In this document: one piece after another, positions 18,002 through 25,823 of the stretch | Layout of the letters: every line of letters starts with the position of its first letter | How positions within the stretch are numbered: the stretch's first letter is position 1 | Assembly: GCF_002217925.1 (NCBI RefSeq) | Contig: NZ_BCMF01000008.1 | Coordinates: 62,001 to 126,000, forward strand | From: Secundilactobacillus mixtipabuli | GTDB lineage: Bacteria; Bacillota; Bacilli; Lactobacillales; Lactobacillaceae | Length of the DNA: 64,000 nt | Direction: 5' to 3' | Notes under the pieces: model-generated | What the model saw: only the letters and a program-made list of their open reading frames with translations | Told to the model about the DNA's origin: nothing | The model's database searches: none | Position numbers and translations under genes: made by a program

Positions 18002-18889
18002 TTAATTCTGATCCAGATGGTGATAAATTTGATAAACTTCCTGTTTTTTTAATTGACGCAAATGAGCCACTTGTTTAATAGCGTCATTTGGTCTTAACCC
18101 AGTCTCAATGAGATGATCAACGTGTTCTTCAATGCTAAGACCACTATAATCAGGCTCTTCGTTTTCTTCGTCGCCCTCGGGATTTCCACTCACAATCATG
18201 ACAAATTCTCCGCGAACCTGGTCTGATTGCTTAGCCCATTCCAAGAGCTCAGTCAAAGAACCCCGGATAAACTGTTCATGTTTTTTCGTTAGCTCACGGC
18301 AAAGAGAAGCCTGCCGGTCACCCCCAAAAACATCAACTAAGTGTTGCAGCGTCTTGGCCAACCGGTGCGGTGCTTCATAGAATATCTGACTCTCGGAGCG
18401 ATTTTTAAGCGCCTCTAATTCAGTCACTTGAAGCTTAGGTTTACGATCCAAAAAGCCATAGAAATAAAACGGCTGCGGATCTAGTCCCGAGGCAATTAAT
18501 GCCGTTAATCCTGCATTAGCACCGGGTAGCGGCACGACCGGAATGTTAGCTTCAATACAAGCCACTACCAATTCGTGCCCAGGGTCACTGATTGACGGCA
18601 TGCCAGCATCACTTACCTGAGCAAGGTTCACGCCCGCTTCTAGCTTACTAATCAGTTGCGGAATTCGCTCCTGAGTATTATGTTCGTGAAAACTGATTTG
18701 CGGTGTTTCAATTTCGAAATGATTTAAGAGCTTTTGCGTATTTCGAGTATCCTCTGCCGCAATCAGATCAACTTGCTTTAACACATCAACACTCCGGAAC
18801 GTCATATCACCCAAGTTACCGATTGGGGTCGGCACTAAATAAAGTGTGCCCGTTTGATTCTGCTTTGAAAAACTTAATTGCGATTGCAA
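18002..18889 (-). CDS. rsmI: RsmI, 16S rRNA 2'-O-ribose C1402 methyltransferase
   Basis: The 295-residue SAM-dependent enzyme methylates the 2'-OH of C1402 in the 16S rRNA decoding centre. The start of the tetrapyrrole-methylase-like fold, LYLVPTPIGNLGDMTFRS near residue 17, and the motifs AEDTRNTQKLL, SDAGMPSISDPG and PLPGANAG are clear. A basic C-terminal tail follows. It is the last gene of the tmk-darA-holB-yabA-rsmI cluster, 14 bp after yabA. Confidence 0.94.
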   Translation of the reverse strand: MQSQLSFSKQNQTGTLYLVPTPIGNLGDMTFRSVDVLKQVDLIAAEDTRNTQKLLNHFEIETPQISFHEHNTQERIPQLISKLEAGVNLAQVSDAGMPSISDPGHELVVACIEANIPVVPLPGANAGLTALIASGLDPQPFYFYGFLDRKPKLQVTELEALKNRSESQIFYEAPHRLAKTLQHLVDVFGGDRQASLCRELTKKHEQFIRGSLTELLEWAKQSDQVRGEFVMIVSGNPEGDEENEEPDYSGLSIEEHVDHLIETGLRPNDAIKQVAHLRQLKKQEVYQIYHHLDQN

Positions 18890-18903
18890 GCTGATCCTCC
18901 TAT

Positions 18904-19239
18904 TTACCGTTCACCATAGATAACATCTAAACAAAAAGCGCAGGGTTCGTTATTTTCTCGTCGTTTACCATATTCAAAATTGCAGACGTGAAACCCTTCT
19001 TCATATAGTTTTTCCAAATTTTGCCGTGACTTTGACAATTGCGGCTCGGCGCTGTTATTGAGACTTTCGTTATGCTCCGAACGCAACACCTCACGCAAAT
19101 GCTGATTTTCAATTTTTAATTCAGCGTTCTGTTCTAATGTTTGGGTCACTTCGTCTTGAACCTGCTCAAACTTCGAGATCATCTTTACCATTTCAGCCTG
19201 TAGGTCTTTCAACTCTTCGTAAACATCCCGCTTTGCCAA
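18904..19239 (-). CDS. yabA: YabA, replication initiation control protein
   Basis: A 111-residue negative regulator of replication initiation that bridges DnaA and the DnaN clamp. The N-terminal half is a leucine-rich coiled coil (residues about 5-60), and the C-terminal [20 protein letters not shown] region holds the His/Cys zinc site that forms the DnaA/DnaN binding monomer. Position between holB and rsmI matches Bacillus subtilis, except that ricT (yaaT) is missing between holB and yabA. Confidence 0.93.
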   Translation of the reverse strand: MAKRDVYEELKDLQAEMVKMISKFEQVQDEVTQTLEQNAELKIENQHLREVLRSEHNESLNNSAEPQLSKSRQNLEKLYEEGFHVCNFEYGKRRENNEPCAFCLDVIYGER

Positions 19240-19302
19240 GATTGCACCTCTTTAATTATTCAATATGTACTGAATGTCCTGTTTAAAGAACATCCGCTAT
19301 TT

Positions 19303-20322
19303 CTAGGCATCTTGTTTCATATCACCCAGAATTCGCAGGGTCAGAGTTTCTAAAATGCTTTGAATATTCATGTTCCCCGCCAGGGCTTTTTTAGTCTCCA
19401 GCACGGCTGTTAAAATCGCTAATAGTTGGCTTCTAGTCAGTAATTGTACCATTGCGGTCATTGCTGCCTGCAGTTCCGGAAATGCTGATTGAGCAGCATC
19501 AGCGTGGTACTTGATCTGCAATGTATATTGCCAAAGAAGTACGATTGCATCCAAAATCACCGCTTGGTGATCCCGGTCATGAGCCAGTGGCATGAGACCC
19601 GTTTGAACCGTCACAAAAGCCATATCATCATGCTTGGCAAGCTGCCCAAACCAACGACTCAATTCGTGCTGACAATTAGCCAGCCAGTCATCCGTCATAA
19701 GCTGCTGAGCAACATCCAGACTATTGGTCAGCCCCGTCAGTAATGGAATCTGATTCTCGGAAATTTGATGCTCACGCAGCGTCTCTGCGAACGCCTTTGA
19801 AGACAGTGGCGGAAATTCGACAATCTGCGTTCGGGATAGAATGGTAGCTAACATCATGCTCTTATTGGTCGTTAATAAAAAAATGACCCGGTTAGCCACG
19901 GGCTCTTCAATGAATTTCAGCAATCCATTAGCAGCATTAGTCGTCAGCGTTTCCGCCCCTTCAATGATAAATACCTTAGTGGACCCCTCCACTGGGCTTT
20001 TAGAGAACTCATCCTTAATATAACGAACCTGATCGACTTTGATCCGCTGGCCATCCGGTTCTACAGTCACAACATCAGGATTATCCCCCGCCAAAATACG
20101 GCCGCATTCTGGACAATGACCGCATGGCATACCATCTGCATTCGGGTTTTCACAAAATAACCGCATGGCAACGACCTGTGCAACTGCTCTTTTGCCACAG
20201 CCGGGTAACCCGGAAAAGAGGTAAGCATGGCTGAGTCGATTAGTGGTCACAAGGTGAATAAAATGCTTCATTAAATGTGGCTGTTTATTTTCAGCTTGTT
20301 CAATTAGATTTTGTTCTGTCAA
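19303..20322 (-). CDS. holB: HolB, DNA polymerase III delta' subunit
   Basis: This 339-residue AAA+ clamp-loader subunit helps load the sliding clamp at primer ends. It shows a P-loop GLPGCGKRAVA near residue 38, a four-cysteine zinc module (C-N-x-D-G-x-P-C-G-H-C-P-E-C, near 63-77), the sensor region FIIEGAETL and the SRx-type arginine motif ILSRTQIVEF. Neighbours are darA upstream (18 bp) and yabA downstream. Length is typical. Confidence 0.93.
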   Translation of the reverse strand: MTEQNLIEQAENKQPHLMKHFIHLVTTNRLSHAYLFSGLPGCGKRAVAQVVAMRLFCENPNADGMPCGHCPECGRILAGDNPDVVTVEPDGQRIKVDQVRYIKDEFSKSPVEGSTKVFIIEGAETLTTNAANGLLKFIEEPVANRVIFLLTTNKSMMLATILSRTQIVEFPPLSSKAFAETLREHQISENQIPLLTGLTNSLDVAQQLMTDDWLANCQHELSRWFGQLAKHDDMAFVTVQTGLMPLAHDRDHQAVILDAIVLLWQYTLQIKYHADAAQSAFPELQAAMTAMVQLLTRSQLLAILTAVLETKKALAGNMNIQSILETLTLRILGDMKQDA

Positions 20323-20340
20323 AACCTGCCTCCACTAATC

Positions 20341-20670
20341 CTAGAATTTATGAAATTGTTCGATAGGTAAAACGAAAACGGTGGCACCGCCCACTTGAAC
20401 TTCAACTGGGTAGCCCGAAGTCGCTTCAAGCTGGGTATCAATATTAACGGGTGGCGTCATAAACTGCTGGCGCGTTCTTGACGTTTCATGAATAAGGTCA
20501 AGAACTTCCTGCACCCGTTTATCTTCAATTCCGATCATATAAGTCGTGTTACCGGACTTCAAGAAACCGCCTGTTGTTGATAAACGAGTCACCCCAATAC
20601 CAGCTTTAACGAATTCAGTGCGGAGACGGTTAGCATCTTTATCTTGTACGATTGCAATCACTAACTTCAT
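20341..20670 (-). CDS. darA: DarA/PstA, cyclic di-AMP receptor (PII-like)
   Basis: A 109-residue trimeric PII-like protein that binds cyclic di-AMP; downstream partners in this group are not settled. The N-terminal MKLVIAIVQDKDANRL strand and STTGGFLKSGNTTYMIGIE (within residues 30-50), which line the nucleotide pocket, are conserved. It sits between tmk and holB as in Bacillus subtilis (yaaQ). The yaaR gene that follows it in Bacillus is absent. A KimA-type potassium importer, a frequent cyclic di-AMP target, is encoded at 7-9 kb. Confidence 0.92.
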   Translation of the reverse strand: MKLVIAIVQDKDANRLRTEFVKAGIGVTRLSTTGGFLKSGNTTYMIGIEDKRVQEVLDLIHETSRTRQQFMTPPVNIDTQLEATSGYPVEVQVGGATVFVLPIEQFHKF

Positions 20671-20693
20671 ACACGATCCCTCTTTCTCTCAGA

Positions 20694-21326
20694 CTAACGC
20701 TGGTTCATTTTACTTGTAATCAAGGCCATCGCCTGATCGATAACATCTGCCACTGGTTGGGTAGCATCGATTGTTACGATCCGTTCTGGAAACTTCTCTG
20801 CTAGCCGCAGGTAAGCTGCCCGGACACGCTTATGGAAACTAAGTGCTTCTGCATCAAGCCGATCAACGTTTTTACGATGAGCTTTGATACGGGCTAACCC
20901 AACTTCAGATGGAACATCGATATAGATGGTTAAATCAGGTGTCAGTCCCTCAGTTGCAAACTGGTTCATCTGGTAAACCGCCTCTTCACCAATTTGCCGT
21001 CCAGCCCCCTGATAGGCAACTGAACTGTCGACAAATCGATCACACAAAATGATCTTGTCAGCTGCTAAAGCGGGGCGAATCGTTTCTTGAATAAGTTGGC
21101 GACGCGAAGCTGCGTATAGTAGGGCTTCGGTGCGCACGTCCATTTGCGTATTTTGAGGGTCTAAAATAATGTTTCGAATGGCTTCCGAAATCTGATTACC
21201 TCCCGGTTCACGGGTAACCAAAATATCATGCCGCTTTGCTGCTTCAAACCGTTCAGCAATCGCAGTTAGAACCGTTGTTTTTCCGGCGCCATCTGGTCCT
21301 TCAAATGAAATAAATAATCCTGTCAA
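20694..21326 (-). CDS. tmk: Tmk, thymidylate kinase
   Basis: The 210-residue kinase phosphorylates dTMP to dTDP. It has the P-loop FEGPDGAGKTTV near residue 8, the DRY/H-type motif CDRFVDSSVAYQGAGR near 95 and a lid segment around residue 147. It begins the tmk-darA-holB-yabA-rsmI cluster; the intergenic region upstream, 21327-21475, would carry the promoter and follows the yaaL terminator. Confidence 0.95.
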   Translation of the reverse strand: MTGLFISFEGPDGAGKTTVLTAIAERFEAAKRHDILVTREPGGNQISEAIRNIILDPQNTQMDVRTEALLYAASRRQLIQETIRPALAADKIILCDRFVDSSVAYQGAGRQIGEEAVYQMNQFATEGLTPDLTIYIDVPSEVGLARIKAHRKNVDRLDAEALSFHKRVRAAYLRLAEKFPERIVTIDATQPVADVIDQAMALITSKMNQR

Positions 21327-21475
21327 GTTGGTTACCTCGATTACAATAAATTGTGGTGAGGGGGCTAAAAATAGTAACGCACAGCCACTCTCTCAGTTGG
21401 TGCGACACATGCAATTGTACTTGATTAGAGCAGGGGAATCAAGCGCTTAGCAGGGGAATCATTGGCTTTGAAACA

Positions 21476-21531
21476 ACGAAAAAAGCCGTGAGATTTACCG
21501 ACTTAAAATCGGTAAAACCACAGCTTTTATT
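21476..21531 (-). terminator. Terminator after yaaL
   Basis: AAAAGCTGTGGTTTTACCGATT pairs imperfectly with its complement (AAAAGCCGTG on the + strand), and a T-run follows on the minus strand. It separates dnaX-ebfC-recR-yaaL from the tmk cluster. Confidence 0.7.
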
Positions 21532-21774
21532 TTAATGGTCAAAGACTGATGCCTGAATATGATCGCCACGGACATGACGTAGACGTGCTTCTCGGTATAA
21601 GAAAAGGTATTTTTGTCGAGCTAACGCCGTTTGCGCTGTAATTTCTTCATCGACGTCTGCAACCGCAATTTCAGTTTGCTTTGCTTGATCCCATTCTTCT
21701 TTAGCCCGTTCGATCGTCATCAATAATTTGTCATCGAACTGCTGTTTAATGTGTTGCTTTCGTGCACCAAACAT
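21532..21774 (-). CDS. yaaL: YaaL family protein (DUF2508)
   Basis: A small 80-residue, highly charged helical protein of the YaaL/DUF2508 family, with a characteristic C-terminal tract LFLYREARLRHVRGDHI. Function unknown. It follows recR by 12 bp in the conserved dnaX-ebfC-recR-yaaL order. Confidence 0.85.
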   Translation of the reverse strand: MFGARKQHIKQQFDDKLLMTIERAKEEWDQAKQTEIAVADVDEEITAQTALARQKYLFLYREARLRHVRGDHIQASVFDH

Positions 21775-21786
21775 GTCGTCACTTCC

Positions 21787-22386
21787 TTACATTTCAGTTC
21801 GGCCTTCCACTGCTTTATACAATGTCATTTCATCGGCATACTCAATATCTGATCCCACTGAAAGGCCATGAGCCAGCCGAGTTACTTTAATCCCTGCAGG
21901 CTTAATCAACCGCGACAAGTACATCGCCGTTGCCTCACCTTCCGGCGTAGCGTTTGTGGCCACAATAACTTCTTTGACGGCTTGATTGGTCTGCAACCGT
22001 TTCAGCAAGCTGGACATATTTAAATCTTCAGGCCCCTTGCCCTCAATTGGCGATAAAACACCGTTTAAAACGTGGTATAAGCCGTGATATTCCTTCATCT
22101 TTTCCATGGTCATAATATCTTTAGCTTGTTCAACCACCAAAATCTGACTCTGATCACGGGTTTTATCACGACAAATATCACATGGGTCATTTTCAGTTAT
22201 GTTACCGCAGATCGAACAAAAATGCAGGTCGCGCTTAGCTGAAATCAATGATTTTGCAAAGCGGGTAACATCATCATTAGCCATATCTATAGTATAAAAG
22301 GCCAAGCGTGTAGCCGTTTTTTGCCCGATTCCTGGCAGCTTCATATAACTATCAATAAGTTGTGCAATTGGTTCTGGGTATTGCAT
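21787..22386 (-). CDS. recR: RecR, recombination mediator
   Basis: The 199-residue ring-forming protein works with RecO/RecF to load RecA on gapped DNA. It has a helix-hairpin-helix ([20 protein letters not shown]) at the N-terminus, a four-cysteine zinc finger ([16 protein letters not shown] near 57-72), and a Toprim domain with [10 protein letters not shown] near 82 and [13 protein letters not shown] near 143. It lies 26 bp after ebfC. Confidence 0.96.
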   Translation of the reverse strand: MQYPEPIAQLIDSYMKLPGIGQKTATRLAFYTIDMANDDVTRFAKSLISAKRDLHFCSICGNITENDPCDICRDKTRDQSQILVVEQAKDIMTMEKMKEYHGLYHVLNGVLSPIEGKGPEDLNMSSLLKRLQTNQAVKEVIVATNATPEGEATAMYLSRLIKPAGIKVTRLAHGLSVGSDIEYADEMTLYKAVEGRTEM

Positions 22387-22412
22387 TGCTGCCGTTCACT
22401 CCTTTAAGTCAA

Positions 22413-22727
22413 CTACATACCTGGTATGTTGTTCGTGTACTTACCTAAGGTTTGCTTGCCGTCCGCATCAATTTGTTTAAGCGCCGAATTAACCGCGGCT
22501 AAAACGAGATCGCTTAACATATCAGGATCGTCAGGGTCAATTGCCTTAGGATCAATTGATAAGTCGGTCATTTCACGTTTACCACTAAAAGTCGCTTTAA
22601 CCATCTCATCAGGAGAAACACCGGTGTAGGTCTTAGCTTCCATCACTTTTTGCTCTTCAGCCAACTTCTTTTCCATTTGCTTCATTTGCTTCATCATATT
22701 GCCCATGTTACCCATTCCACGCATCAT
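22413..22727 (-). CDS. EbfC/YbaB nucleoid-associated protein
   Basis: A 104-residue YbaB/EbfC-type DNA-binding protein. The N-terminus is Met/Gly-rich (MMRGMGNMGNMMKQMKQMEK), followed by the YbaB fold. It is always found between dnaX and recR; it probably acts as a homodimeric DNA tweezer with an unclear role in recombination or chromosome organisation. It is 24 bp after dnaX. Confidence 0.92.
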   Translation of the reverse strand: MMRGMGNMGNMMKQMKQMEKKLAEEQKVMEAKTYTGVSPDEMVKATFSGKREMTDLSIDPKAIDPDDPDMLSDLVLAAVNSALKQIDADGKQTLGKYTNNIPGM

Positions 22728-22751
22728 AGTTAATTACCATCCTCTGTTAGT

Positions 22752-24494
22752 TTAATCTGATTTAATGTCGACCACATCATCACCGAACAACGCTTTCGCC
22801 TTATCGACAACGGGCGTCGTGTTCGATTGAGATGCATCGGCGTTGTCGTGGTTCTCTTCTTCCGGCGACTCTGTGTCCTGGTTCTCTTGACCCGCCACTT
22901 GATGTTGCTCCAAGTAAGTCTTGCGAATTTGCGGCCATTGATCAGTCGGCACGAATACTAAATTTGGTACCTTATGTGTTAGGCGATCTAACCCATTTTC
23001 AAGGGCATCGTTTAGTTCTTGATCCGCATTAGCACGCTGCTGCAGGAAAGCATAGTCGAAGGCAATAATTGCACCATCTGGACTAGCCGCCACCGGCTTC
23101 GACACGCCCATAATGGAACGTTGCGGGATCGATAAAATATTCATCAGATCCGGCCACACTTCTTGTAAAGCAGAAAGATCCTGACGGGTTGCCGCCCCTA
23201 AAATCGGGTATACCTGACTCAAATTAACTTGCGTCCGCTTTGGCTTGGCGACTGTTTTCACTACCGCTGGGCGCTTAGCTTGTGCTGTCTTAGCAACCGG
23301 TGCCTGCTGTAAATTGGCCACCTTTTTCTTCAAACTGCTGACTTCTGCTTCTAGGCGAGTGATGGCATCATTGTCCACCTGACTTGTTTGCGCAACGGCT
23401 GTCGGTTGACTCTGGCGCCCTGCTAGCCGTACCGTAAGGACTTCCAGATAAACATCTTCATGAGTCGTAAACCGCATTTGCTGTTGAATATCATTTAAGT
23501 CATCAATGATATCGTACAGCTGTTGCGGCTTTATCTCAGCTGCCAGCTGCTTGAAATCAGAATCTACTTGATCCATCTCAATCTGAGTCACCAGTTCTGG
23601 TGATTGCTGGTACAGCAATAGATCCCGAGTCAGATTGACCAGGTCTTCGGTGAATCGTTCTGGATCTTTACCTTCATCTAAGATCTCTTGAATCGTCATC
23701 AGTGCTTTTTGAGTATCCTGATGGTTGACTTGAGTTAAGTACGTCACCAACAATTGTTTTCGAACCGCACCGGTCACCAGCAAGGCATTATCTAGTGTGA
23801 CCTTATCATCACCAAAGGAAATAACCTGGTCCAAAATACTAAGCGCGTCACGCATGCCGCCTTCAGAAGCTTTGGCAATCACTTTCAGTGCCTCGTCTTC
23901 ATAGGACAGGCCCTTTTCCTTTAGAATATAAACCATCCGTGACAAACTATCCTTAGCTTGAATCTGCTTAAAGTCAAACCGCTGAGTCCGCGAGATGATG
24001 GTTGCGGGAATCTTATGCGGTTCAGTAGTCGCAAGAATAAAAATGACGTTAGCTGGCGGTTCTTCCAAAGTCTTTAGCAAAGCGTTAAAGGCCCCCGTGG
24101 AGAGCATGTGAACTTCGTCAATGATATAAACTTTATACTCCGCTTCTGTTGGTGCATACTTGACCTTATCACGAATATCCCTGATCTCTTCTACCCCATT
24201 ATTGGAAGCAGCATCAATCTCAATCACATCATTGAGTGTTCCCTTTGTGATTGCCTTACAAGTTTCACATTGATTGCAGGGCTCACCGTCTTCTTGGTGC
24301 TGACAGTTCACCGCCTTGGCAAAAATCTTTGCCATCGAGGTCTTACCCGTTCCCCGCGGCCCGGCAAACAGGTAGGCATGACTAATTTGTTTAGTTTTAA
24401 CGGCGTTTTTCAGAGTTTGGGTAATTAATGTTTGTCCAATAACTTCATCAAAACGCTGTGGCCGCCACACCCGGTATAAGGCTTGGTAACTCAT
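22752..24494 (-). CDS. dnaX: DnaX, DNA polymerase III gamma/tau subunit
   Basis: This 580-residue AAA+ protein is the motor of the clamp loader and couples polymerases to the helicase. Features are the P-loop GPRGTGKTSMA near residue 45, zinc-binding cysteines between about 64 and 79, the Walker B IIDEVHML and the arginine motif TIISRTQRFDF. The C-terminal third is low complexity and acidic. I see no obvious slippery A-rich heptamer forcing a shorter gamma form. The gene lies downstream of the SRP RNA and starts the conserved dnaX-ebfC-recR-yaaL operon. Confidence 0.96.
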   Translation of the reverse strand: MSYQALYRVWRPQRFDEVIGQTLITQTLKNAVKTKQISHAYLFAGPRGTGKTSMAKIFAKAVNCQHQEDGEPCNQCETCKAITKGTLNDVIEIDAASNNGVEEIRDIRDKVKYAPTEAEYKVYIIDEVHMLSTGAFNALLKTLEEPPANVIFILATTEPHKIPATIISRTQRFDFKQIQAKDSLSRMVYILKEKGLSYEDEALKVIAKASEGGMRDALSILDQVISFGDDKVTLDNALLVTGAVRKQLLVTYLTQVNHQDTQKALMTIQEILDEGKDPERFTEDLVNLTRDLLLYQQSPELVTQIEMDQVDSDFKQLAAEIKPQQLYDIIDDLNDIQQQMRFTTHEDVYLEVLTVRLAGRQSQPTAVAQTSQVDNDAITRLEAEVSSLKKKVANLQQAPVAKTAQAKRPAVVKTVAKPKRTQVNLSQVYPILGAATRQDLSALQEVWPDLMNILSIPQRSIMGVSKPVAASPDGAIIAFDYAFLQQRANADQELNDALENGLDRLTHKVPNLVFVPTDQWPQIRKTYLEQHQVAGQENQDTESPEEENHDNADASQSNTTPVVDKAKALFGDDVVDIKSD

Positions 24495-24599
24495 GACTAT
24501 TTCCCTCGATTCTTTTTGGGTTATCTCTTAGAACTCACTGATAAACATTATATAGTGTTTATTCATCAAATACTACACATTCGGACCGTTAAAAATTGT

Positions 24600-24648
24600 A
24601 TAAGAAGAGGACGGTAACAAAACTAAACGTTTTGTTCCGCCCTCGTTA
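24600..24648 (-). terminator. SRP RNA terminator
   Basis: On the minus strand GAGGGCGGAACAAAAC pairs with GTTTTGTTACCGTCCTC around a TTAAA-type loop, then TCTTAT follows. It lies directly after the SRP RNA. Confidence 0.7.
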
Positions 24649-24654
24649 AAATCA

Positions 24655-24750
24655 TATCAACTTGGAGCACAAAGTCACTCATACTTAGTGCTGCTTCCTT
24701 CCGGACCTGACACGATTCGTAAGGTCACCCTTGCCCCAAGGCCTTGCGGC
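24655..24750 (-). ncRNA. ffs: Signal recognition particle RNA (4.5S type)
   Basis: The minus strand carries the invariant SRP domain IV core GTCAGGTCCGGAAGGAAGCA (complement within 24690-24711), with tetraloop GGAA and the asymmetric internal loop, embedded in a longer hairpin. It partners with Ffh to target membrane proteins. Location between tadA and dnaX is that of scr in Bacillus subtilis. The exact ends are estimated; the size of about 95 nt fits the short form used by lactobacilli. Confidence 0.9.
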
Positions 24751-24804
24751 AATTTCTACTTTACCATATTTAAAAACCGAATGCCAGCCAAAATCCGATT
24801 AAGG

Positions 24805-25278
24805 TTATGGTTTATTAGCCCGCTGTTGCTTTTTTCTTAGCTTGTTTCGTTTTCTAGCCGCTTTAAAGAAGGTTTTTAACACTGCCCCAGCCTGAGAGGC
24901 TAGCACGCCTTCTTTTACGGCCACTTGATGATTTAGCCGTGAATCCCCTAACACACCATACAGCGTCGTCACTGCCCCAGCCTTAGGATCGCGGGCACCA
25001 AAAACAACTCTGTCGATGCGTGAATTAATAATGGCGCCGCTGCACATAATGCAAGGTTCCAAGGTCACGTACAGGGTACAGTCCACTAATCGCCAGCTGT
25101 GCAACTTTTGGTTAGCTTCAGTAATCGCCATCATCTCAGCATGATCAGCAGCTAATTGACTATGTTCCCGTAGATTGTGACCGCGCCCGACAATCTTGCC
25201 CTCATGGACGATCACCGCACCAATTGGGACTTCCCCAATCAGGGCTGACTTGTGGGCTTCTAACAGTGCTTCTCGCAT
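24805..25278 (-). CDS. tadA: TadA, tRNA adenosine(34) deaminase
   Basis: This 157-residue zinc deaminase converts A34 to inosine in tRNA-Arg(ACG) and possibly other A34 tRNAs. The catalytic motif is DHAEMMAITEAN near residue 45 (H-A-E) and LEPCIMCSGAI near 75 (PCxxC). Relative to relatives that carry six to ten residues before the M(R/T)-A-L motif, the ATG 25278 start looks short, and it has no good ribosome binding site. A strong AAAGGAGGT lies at 25307-25315; in frame with it are CTG 25302 and ATC 25299, giving an N-terminus (M)IETDEVYMREAL like relatives. A non-standard start is therefore likely. Confidence 0.93.
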   Translation of the reverse strand: MREALLEAHKSALIGEVPIGAVIVHEGKIVGRGHNLREHSQLAADHAEMMAITEANQKLHSWRLVDCTLYVTLEPCIMCSGAIINSRIDRVVFGARDPKAGAVTTLYGVLGDSRLNHQVAVKEGVLASQAGAVLKTFFKAARKRNKLRKKQQRANKP

Positions 25279-25379
25279 ATAAACTTCATCCGTTTCGATC
25301 AGGCCGACCTCCTTTAACCACTATCCCTATTAAAAAAATATTTTTTTGCTGACTTAAAGTAACCGTGATTACCGTCCCT

Positions 25380-25395
25380 ACCCCATATTTGGTGT
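25380..25395. promoter_or_regulatory. NrdR-box-like site 1 upstream of nrdHEF
   Basis: ACCCCATATTTGGTGT, the complement of ACACCAAATATGGGGT, resembles the 16-bp NrdR box ACACwATATATwGTGT at about 12 positions. Its centre is 32 bp, three helical turns, from that of site 2, the spacing typical of NrdR box pairs. Confidence 0.6.
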
Positions 25396-25411
25396 TTGCG
25401 TTTTTACCCAA

Positions 25412-25427
25412 ACACCAAATATGGGGG
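25412..25427. promoter_or_regulatory. NrdR-box-like site 2 upstream of nrdHEF
   Basis: ACACCAAATATGGGGG is nearly identical to site 1 but in opposite orientation, so the two sites could also pair as a hairpin. It lies just upstream of the probable -35 TTGAAT (25436-25441) and -10 TAAACT (25458-25463). Confidence 0.6.
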
Positions 25428-25497
25428 TCTTTAGGTTGAATTTTTTGCTGACTGGTGTAAACTCTATTTATCGAGATTACATAGGAGTGTGGTTCAC

Positions 25498-25725
25498 ATG
25501 ACAAAAGTAACGATTTATTCACGGAATAATTGCATGCAATGCAAAATGACAAAGCGATTTTTAACTGAACATCACGTTGATTTTATTGAACACAACATTA
25601 ACGAAAATCCGCAGTACGTTGATTATCTCAAGGACCGCGGCTTTCAATCTCTGCCCGTCATTGAAACTGCTGATACACAGTTTAGCGGCTTTAGACCAGA
25701 TAAATTACAGAAACTGGCCATTTAA
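25498..25725 (+). CDS. nrdH: NrdH, glutaredoxin-like redoxin
   Basis: The 75-residue thioredoxin-fold protein reduces the class Ib ribonucleotide reductase. The active site CMQC is at residues 12-15, and the C-terminal SGFRPDKLQKL matches NrdH. I chose ATG 25498 because AGGAG lies ten bases upstream, whereas the GTG at 25489 lies within that site's reach. It is the first gene of nrdH-nrdE-nrdF, but a full terminator follows it. Confidence 0.92.
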   Translation: MTKVTIYSRNNCMQCKMTKRFLTEHHVDFIEHNINENPQYVDYLKDRGFQSLPVIETADTQFSGFRPDKLQKLAI

Positions 25726-25738
25726 CATACGCAGGTGT

Positions 25739-25784
25739 TAAGGTGGCGTATTCTGGATACCAGAAAACGTCACCTTTTTTATTT
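25739..25784 (+). terminator. Internal terminator between nrdH and nrdE
   Basis: AAGGTG pairs with CACCTT, an inner CGT/ACG and TTCTG/CAGAA extend the stem, and TTTTTTATTTT follows. No convincing promoter is seen between it and nrdE, so it may act as a partial terminator or processing site. Confidence 0.75.
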
Positions 25785-25823
25785 TACTTAATTTGACCTT
25801 AATAGAAAAGAGTGAGTTTGTAA

